In this document: piece after piece, positions 59,165-64,000 of the stretch
Position numbering within the stretch: the stretch's first letter is position 1
Layout of the letters: each line of letters begins with the position of its first letter
Assembly: GCA_963576725.1 (NCBI GenBank)
Contig: OY755237.1
Span: 50,365,090-50,429,089, forward strand
Origin: Azorinus chamasolen
Taxonomy: Eukaryota; Mollusca; Bivalvia; Cardiida; Solecurtidae
Length of the DNA stretch: 64,000 bases
Reading direction: 5' to 3'
Notes under the pieces: model-generated
Seen by the model: only the letters and a program-made list of their open reading frames with translations
Told to the model about the DNA's origin: nothing
Database searches by the model: none
Program-made: the position numbers and the translations under genes

Positions 59165-59519
59165 AGAGACACCTTCTGAGGCATTGTCAAACAGATTGGA
59201 CCCAGATCAGCTGGCTCCTATAGCTGTTATCAGATCAGGGTCTAATATGTTTGCTTATGCAATAATGAAGAGCTGATTTTTCTGTTCCTGCCATGGTCAA
59301 ATAGTCCTAGTTCATATGCCATTATGAACATTCAGCTTCATATGCCATTATAAACATTCAGCTTCATACGCCATTATAAACATTCAGCTTCATATGCCAT
59401 TATAAACATTCAGCTTCATATGCCATTACAAACATTCAGCTTCATATGCCATTATAAACATTCAGCTTATTAATATTCAAACTGTCATTTTTTCTGCCAA
59501 GAATATTCATCAGGTTTAA
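59165..59519 (+). mobile_element. Family A MITE with 26-bp internal expansion
   Basis: The core is at 59190-59262. Then six copies of CATTCAGCTTCATATGCCAT + TATAAA occur at 59329-59465, and the right end is TTCATCAGGTTTAA. Shares its terminal TTAA with the next copy. Confidence 0.8.
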
Positions 59520-59762
59520 CCCTTTCCTCCATAAGTATGCCTTTCTACACCCTTGCAAACAGAGTAGACCCAGATTAGATGGCTCCTATAGGAGCCGTCT
59601 GATCAGGGTCTGCTCTGTTTGCTTATATAATATAGATATGATTCTACAGTTTCAGCCATAGCCATACATTCGTGTGTCTATGTGCTGTTATAACAAATTC
59701 ATCTAATTAATACTCATGACGTCATTATTTCTTACATAAATATTCATGGAGGAAAGGGTTAA
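59516..59762 (+). mobile_element. Family A MITE, best-preserved copy
   Basis: 247 bp, TTAACCCTTTCCTCCATAAG ... TTCATGGAGGAAAGGGTTAA. The inner palindrome GATGGCTCCTATAGGAGCCGTC is flanked by GAGTAGACCCAGATTAGA and TGATCAGGGTCTGCTC. TTAA target plus CCCTTT ends resemble piggyBac-type termini. Confidence 0.9.
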
Positions 59763-59924
59763 AGCACCACCATGTGTAATGTTTGTTTAACCTTTTCCTC
59801 ATGAATATTAGTCAGAGGTCCAGATAAGATGAGTAAATTTAAACATTTTCAAGAATAACTCCCTTATTTCCCCATAAAACCCTATATTGTGACCACTCTA
59901 GAATTGTCTCTTCAAGACAATTCT

Positions 59925-60390
59925 AACAAGAGCTGTCCGCAGACAGCGCGCTCCACTTTCTTTAGTGCTGGATAGTGTACTGGAAGTCTAAGTCAGAAAG
60001 GGCAGATAACTATAGCAAAATTAATTTTAGGGTTATCTGCCCTTGTGGAATGGGTCCCCCTTGTAATAGTTAACATGCATACCAAATTTGAACCAAATAT
60101 CTTGGACAGTTTCTGAGACATGGACCTGAACATAAAACTTAACCAACAATGAAAATTCTAAGTCGAAAAAGGGGCATATCTATGGCAATATTAATTTTAG
60201 GGTTACCTACCCTTGTGAAATGGGTTCCCCTTGTGATAGTAAATATACATACCAAATATGATCCAAATATCTTTGATGGTTTCCGAGAAAAGGGCCTTAA
60301 CAAAAAGGTTAACCAACGCCGACGCCGACACCGACGCCGACGAGAGGGTCATGACAATAGCTCCACTTTTTGAAAAAGTGGAGCTAAAAA
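59925..60390 (+). mobile_element. Pearl-like element 11a (GCTCCACTTT type)
   Basis: 5' AACAAGAG + hairpin GCTGTCCGCAGACAGC + GCTCCACTTTC; two core units with AAAGGGGCATATCTATGGCA; a GCCGACGCCGACACCGAC tract; 3' hairpin AGCTCCACTTTTT..AAAAAGTGGAGCTAAAAA. Located in the STI1-gene intron. Confidence 0.85.
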
Positions 60391-60455
60391 GTGATCACAG
60401 TATAGGGTTAGGTAGAGAAATGATAATTTTAGTAATTGAGTACGTACCTTAATCT

Positions 60456-60666
60456 GTAGCTCCGTTAATGTAAGAAATAATGACACCATGAACATTTATT
60501 GATTTTTTAAATTTTTTTATGGTAAATAAATACAAGATTTATCGGCCATGGCAGACACTGCAGAATCAGATCTATATAATTCTATAGTGAAAGACAGCAG
60601 ACCCTGATCTGGGTCTACTCTGTTTGCAAAGGCCTGAAAAGCTGTCTCTATCTCGTAATGGGTCAA
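60456..60666 (-). mobile_element. Family A MITE, eroded, next to an STI1 exon
   Basis: GTAAGAAATAATGACACCAT ... CGTAATGGGTCAA; it ends about 20 bp from the splice donor of the exon at 60686. Confidence 0.65.
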
Positions 60667-60685
60667 CAAATACAGTAAACCATAC

Positions 60686-60968
60686 CTCTGTCCTTTTGCA
60701 GGGTCATTCCTCAAATGCTCAAACATCTCCTGAATTTGAGGATCCATCAAAATAAATCTGATTTCAGGATCAGACAAAATTTGCTGCATTTTTGTCTCAT
60801 CTTGGGCTGTTGGCTGTTTGGGATTGGTGCTACTGTGGACTTGCATGTCAACATTACCCGGTGAGGCTGTCACAATACCTGCCCCTGGGGAGGGACTACT
60901 ACTGCCGCTTCCACTACTGCTGCCACTCCCACTAGGCATGTTATCAGACAGATTATTGAAATGGTCAC
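60686..60968 (-). CDS. STI1-domain protein, penultimate exon
   Basis: A 283-bp exon bounded by TTTTCAG (AG at 60970-60969) and CAGAG|GTATGG (GT at 60685-60684). It opens with GDHFNNLSDNMP, then a Ser/Gly/Pro linker (about 20 residues of SGSG type), then an acidic DP-rich helical domain: SDPEIRFILMDPQIQEMF followed by LRNDPAKGQ. Repeated Asp-Pro and Leu spacing is the hallmark of STI1 (Hop/Ubiquilin-type) domains, which bind hydrophobic client segments or tail anchors alongside Hsp70/Hsp90 or ubiquitin factors. I do not recognise the exact orthologue. Confidence 0.85.
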
Positions 60969-61214
60969 CTGAAAATGAAATGCATGTATGAACAAAATCT
61001 GTTATGCAATCTGTCTGAAATATATGAACAATATATAAACAATAGAATGTCACTAAGATCAACTGCTAAAGCAGAAAGTAGATATTGTAAAAATCTCTAA
61101 AAGGAGTCTTCTGCATTCCTTCTATCCTGTAATAAGTGGACACATACTTAATTTCTTTGCATGGTGAGTAATTGCCATCTGTCTGCTAAAAACTAATATA
61201 CAATCAGATGCAAG

Positions 61215-61325
61215 ATATTCTAAAAGCGCAAACAGAGCAGATGTCTACTGTAGTCCGATCCGAGTCTACTCTGTTTGCTAAGATGTCACTGACGTTCAGG
61301 TGGGATTGTGATATAAAGGGTTAAT
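61215..61325. mobile_element. Family A core fragment in the STI1 intron
   Basis: GCAAACAGAGCAGATGTCTA ... CGAGTCTACTCTGTTTGC and a final GGGTTAA. Confidence 0.6.
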
Positions 61326-61418
61326 ACTGAATTTTCTGAGAAGACAAAACTCAAAGACACCCTGCATATTTTCCTAGAAGGAGTTTAAACAAAGACCCTG
61401 ATTTGAAGGCTTACTAAC

Positions 61419-61645
61419 TTATCCCTTTACTCCATAAATACACCTTTTAGCACCTTTGCAAACAGAGCAGATCCAGATCAGACAGCTCCTATAGGAGCCA
61501 TCTGATTGAGGTCTGCTCTGTTTGCTTATGCTATCATAAAATTTGAATTCTAAGTTTCTGACATAGCTAAATGGTGCGCACATATTAACGTAAATTTCAT
61601 GTCATTATTTTTTTTACGTGAAAATTCATGAGGCAAAAGGTTTAA
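61419..61645 (+). mobile_element. Family A MITE
   Basis: TTATCCCTTTACTCCATAAA ... CATGAGGCAAAAGGTTTAA; core AGACAGCTCCTATAGGAGCC. Confidence 0.8.
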
Positions 61646-61661
61646 AGCTATTAATATTTAC

Positions 61662-61779
61662 CCATTAGACCGCAGAAGTCTTGAAAGAACTCTTGCACTT
61701 CTTTGTTATCACCATATTTTCTCATAGCTCCCTGTGGGTTTCTCTGAAATTCTCCAATAGCTTGTATAAACATCGGATC
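61662..61779 (-). CDS. STI1-domain protein, upstream exon
   Basis: A 118-bp exon between GATTTTAG (AG at 61781-61780) and ATGG|GTAAAT (GT at 61661-61660). It reads in phase 0 as 39 codons plus one base: DPMFIQAIGEFQRNPQGAM, then KYGDNKEVQEFF and DFCGLM. This looks like a first STI1-type helical module preceding the Ser/Gly linker of the next exon. The G carried over makes the Gly of GDHF, so the splice is exact. Earlier exons are expected to the right; none is convincing before 64000. Confidence 0.85.
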
Positions 61780-61848
61780 CTAAAATCAGAAATGACATAC
61801 TAATGTATACACAGTAAGAATTCTCTACAAAACAAGTCTAATTTTTCA

Positions 61849-62580
61849 GGCACGTACCCAGGTGGGGGGCTAGGGGGCCCGGGCCCCCCCAGCTGGCTGC
61901 CAAGATACCATTTTTTAATGGGCCCTTTTTAGTTTTCAGCTAAATCTACCGTTTTGAAATTTTACCAAGGCACTTTTTAGTGACTGATATTTTCCTCCCT
62001 GGAAGAGATTATCTGTTAGTTCTCTTAGACACAGACAGACCTGTCACGCTGTGATCCACGCTTGGCCTATATTGGTATGGACCAATCAGGGGAATCCCCC
62101 GCGGAGAACACCCGAACTACGTAATCACGAGATGGTTCCGGTTTTCACTATATACTGGAGTTTAGCAAATAAATTATTCAGGAACCAGTCGTGTCAAAAT
62201 GCAAATTGCTACGTTGTTCACAAACATTGTCGAAAAATGAAGACAAGGGGTGTGACGTATCAAGACGTTATTAAGCATATCTTGCTACAAAAAGCAGTAT
62301 ACACTTCTACCGATAAGCGTTTTACTGACATTGATCAATAGCTAGTAATGAAAGAATAACTCCGAATTCGAATGATAAAAAAGTATGAATGATTCGTCCC
62401 CAGATCGATTGTACTGAATAAATCGAGGTTTGTTAACGTTTTTCGTGGATTTTTCTGGTGACTTGAGATTGGGAATTTTGCTAAAAAATGGGTGAAAAAC
62501 ATACATTTTGCCATTGGGGATATAGCCGAATAAGGGCTATAAAATCCGCTAAAAAAGCCCTGAAACTTATTGTAAATTAA
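61849..62580. repeat. Transposon termini of hAT style
   Basis: CAGGCACGTACCCAGGTGGG at 61847 and an inverted AAAAAAGCCCTGAAA at 62553 (terminus CAGGGCTTTTTT, like 35702). The DNA between has a 96-codon frame without a domain. Confidence 0.4.
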
Positions 62581-62694
62581 AACAAAATGAAATGTCTTTT
62601 TCATTGTATAAATAAATCTGTTATAACCAGGCAGGCAGTTTTTTCACTTGAAGGGGAAAACATTACTACCCGCTTTTATATAGTAACAAGAGCT

Positions 62695-63321
62695 GTCCGC
62701 AGACAGCGCGCTCCACTTTCTTTAGTGCTGGATAGTGTAATGGAAGTCTAGGTCAGAAAGGGGAGATAACAACAGCAAAATTAACTTTAGGGTTACCTAC
62801 CCTTGTGAAATGGGTCCCCCTTGTCATAGTTAGTATGTATACCAAAGATGAACCAAATATCTTGGACAGTTTCTGAGACATGGACCTGAACATAAAACTT
62901 AACCAACAATGAAAATTCTAAGTCGAAAAAGGGGCATAACTATGGCAAAAATTTATTTTAGGGTTACCTACCCTTGTGAAATGGGTTCCCCTTGTGATAG
63001 TTAATATGTATACCAAAGATGAACCAAATATCTTTGACGGTTTCTGAGACATGGACCTGAACATAAAACTTAACCAACAATGAAAATTCTAAGTCGAAAA
63101 AGGGGCATAACTATGGCAAAATTAATTTTAGAGTTACCTACTCTTGTGAAATGGCTTCCTCTTGTGATAGTAAACATACATACCAAATATGAACCCAATA
63201 TCTTTGATGGTTTCTGAGAAAAGGACCTTAACAAAAAGGTTAACCAACGCCGACGCCGACGCCGACGCCGACGAGAGGGTCATGACAATACCTCCACTTT
63301 TTTAAAAAGTGGAGCTAAAAA
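62695..63321 (+). mobile_element. Pearl-like element 11b (second copy)
   Basis: Same ends as 59925-60390 but three core units instead of two, and GCCGACGCCGACGCCGAC before the 3' hairpin. Copy-number change of the core between two otherwise very similar copies is visible directly. Confidence 0.85.
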
Positions 63322-63719
63322 TGGCTAATTAGTTGAGTGTATATTTATTTGGATATTTTGCTTATTTGTATATAATTTGGTAAAGTTCAGAAGAACAAAA
63401 TAATCTATATATTTGCATTTCAGTTATTTATTCTTACTGAAAAAACTTTTCATAATGTCTGTATGCCTGTCTGTCAATGGCAAAAATCTTTAGACATGGT
63501 CACATGTCTGTCTGTCTTTGTGTCAATGGCAAAAAAACTTTAACCAAGATCACGTCTGTCTGTCAATGGAAAAAATCATGAACACATATCTGTCTGTAAG
63601 TCTATACACTGAAACCCAGGTGTAAACGGAACTGATTTCCTATATTATAACATAAATTGTATCTTGATAGAGTGATTCAGATAGCAGGAAATTGCACCAT
63701 TCAATGTGGCAAACCGAAA

Positions 63720-63806
63720 GAAATTCGGCTACCGGGAGGGGACACCCCTCCCGTACCCTCCCCACCTAGGCCCCCCCAGCAAGAATTTCCTGGGTACGGC
63801 CCTGTT
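63720..63806 (-). repeat. Transposon terminus (CAGGGCCGTACCCAGG, inverted)
   Basis: GGGAGGGGACACCCCTCCC hairpin followed by CCTGGGTACGGCCCTG; inverted relative to the end at 61847. Confidence 0.5.
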
Positions 63807-63834
63807 TTTAGTATTAAGACAGGTAGTACTTTAT

Positions 63835-64000
63835 CCCATTACCTTATTAGGCTAGTTTTAGATCCAAACTCTTTGAATCTACCAAAAAGGAACATTTACT
63901 AGGAAAAAGGATTTTTTTTAGAATTTTAGAATAGTTTTGAAACTATTGTGTATTATTTATCACAATGATTTCAAAATTTGACATTTACACTTTAAGTCCA
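63835..64000. mobile_element. Family A variant, cut by window edge
   Basis: Same inner words as 55230-55370: AACTCTTTGAATCTACCAAA, GAACATTTACTAGGAAAAAG and TTTATCACAATGATTTCAAA. Confidence 0.6.

Noticed and set aside
62051..62341. 96-codon frame with several Cys/His as a zinc-finger protein
   Set aside because: Cys/His spacing does not fit THAP, BED or C2H2 fingers; no exon signals.
61849..63806. One hAT element from 61849 to 63806
   Set aside because: The two ends are similar and inverted, but no matching 8-bp duplication flanks them and unrelated insertions lie between; kept as separate termini.
1..64000. tRNA, rRNA or snRNA genes
   Set aside because: No cloverleaf with A/B boxes or conserved small-RNA sequence was recognised by eye; a covariance-model scan would be needed.

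Overview
This window looks like nuclear DNA of a bivalve mollusc, most likely a heterodont clam. It has AT-rich, intron-dominated, repeat-saturated DNA, split coding exons with GT/AG borders, and no operons or ribosome binding sites. Several repeats have the architecture of bivalve 'pearl' elements: a 5' hairpin, a tandem core of about 100-170 bp, a GACGG/GACAG-type microsatellite and a 3' hairpin. The organism is an inference; no rRNA or mitochondrial marker is present.

Three host genes can be pieced together, all on the minus strand. (1) 164-3834 is the 5' end of a class I SAM-dependent methyltransferase: three exons with matching phases, continuing off the left edge. (2) 23415-37014 holds exons of an OB-fold gene. 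One exon is split by a 6.2-kb Harbinger-type transposon and also carries an apparent small deletion, so this copy is probably broken. A possible promoter or first exon lies near 43.1-43.3 kb. (3) 58122-61779 holds the last three exons of a gene with STI1/Hop-type (DP-rich) domains; its upstream exons lie to the right.

Almost everything else is mobile DNA. Region by region: 0.2-4.2 kb holds the methyltransferase introns, full of short palindromic TTAA-flanked elements (family A here). 4.26-10.49 kb is one pearl-like element interrupted by a second, 5.4-kb one. 11.1-13.4 kb is a pearl-like element with about 13 core units. 14.6-16.2 kb has two long inverted-repeat elements. 16.7-17.8 kb is triplet and TA microsatellite. 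18.7-23.4 kb is mostly quiet. 23.9-30.6 kb holds pearl-like elements inside the OB-gene intron, one nested in another. 30.7-36.9 kb is the Harbinger element. 37.2-42.2 kb holds more pearl-like arrays. 43.4-45.6 kb is a 5'-truncated non-LTR retrotransposon. 46.0-47.3 kb is a long-TIR element. 48 kb has a dead hAT-like transposase exon. 51-64 kb is a mix of family A elements, tandem arrays and the STI1 gene.

The most notable patterns are these. The pearl-like elements share one plan in which the 5' subterminal motif and both arms of the 3' hairpin change together between families. All 18 recognised 3' hairpins point the same way (+), opposite to all three host genes. Two arrays carry 16 perfect GGTCAnnnTGACC palindromes plus AGGTCA direct repeats, which are nuclear-receptor-type sites. 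A shared GCTCCTATAGGAGC-like centre occurs in several otherwise different palindromic elements, including one perfect 72-bp palindrome.
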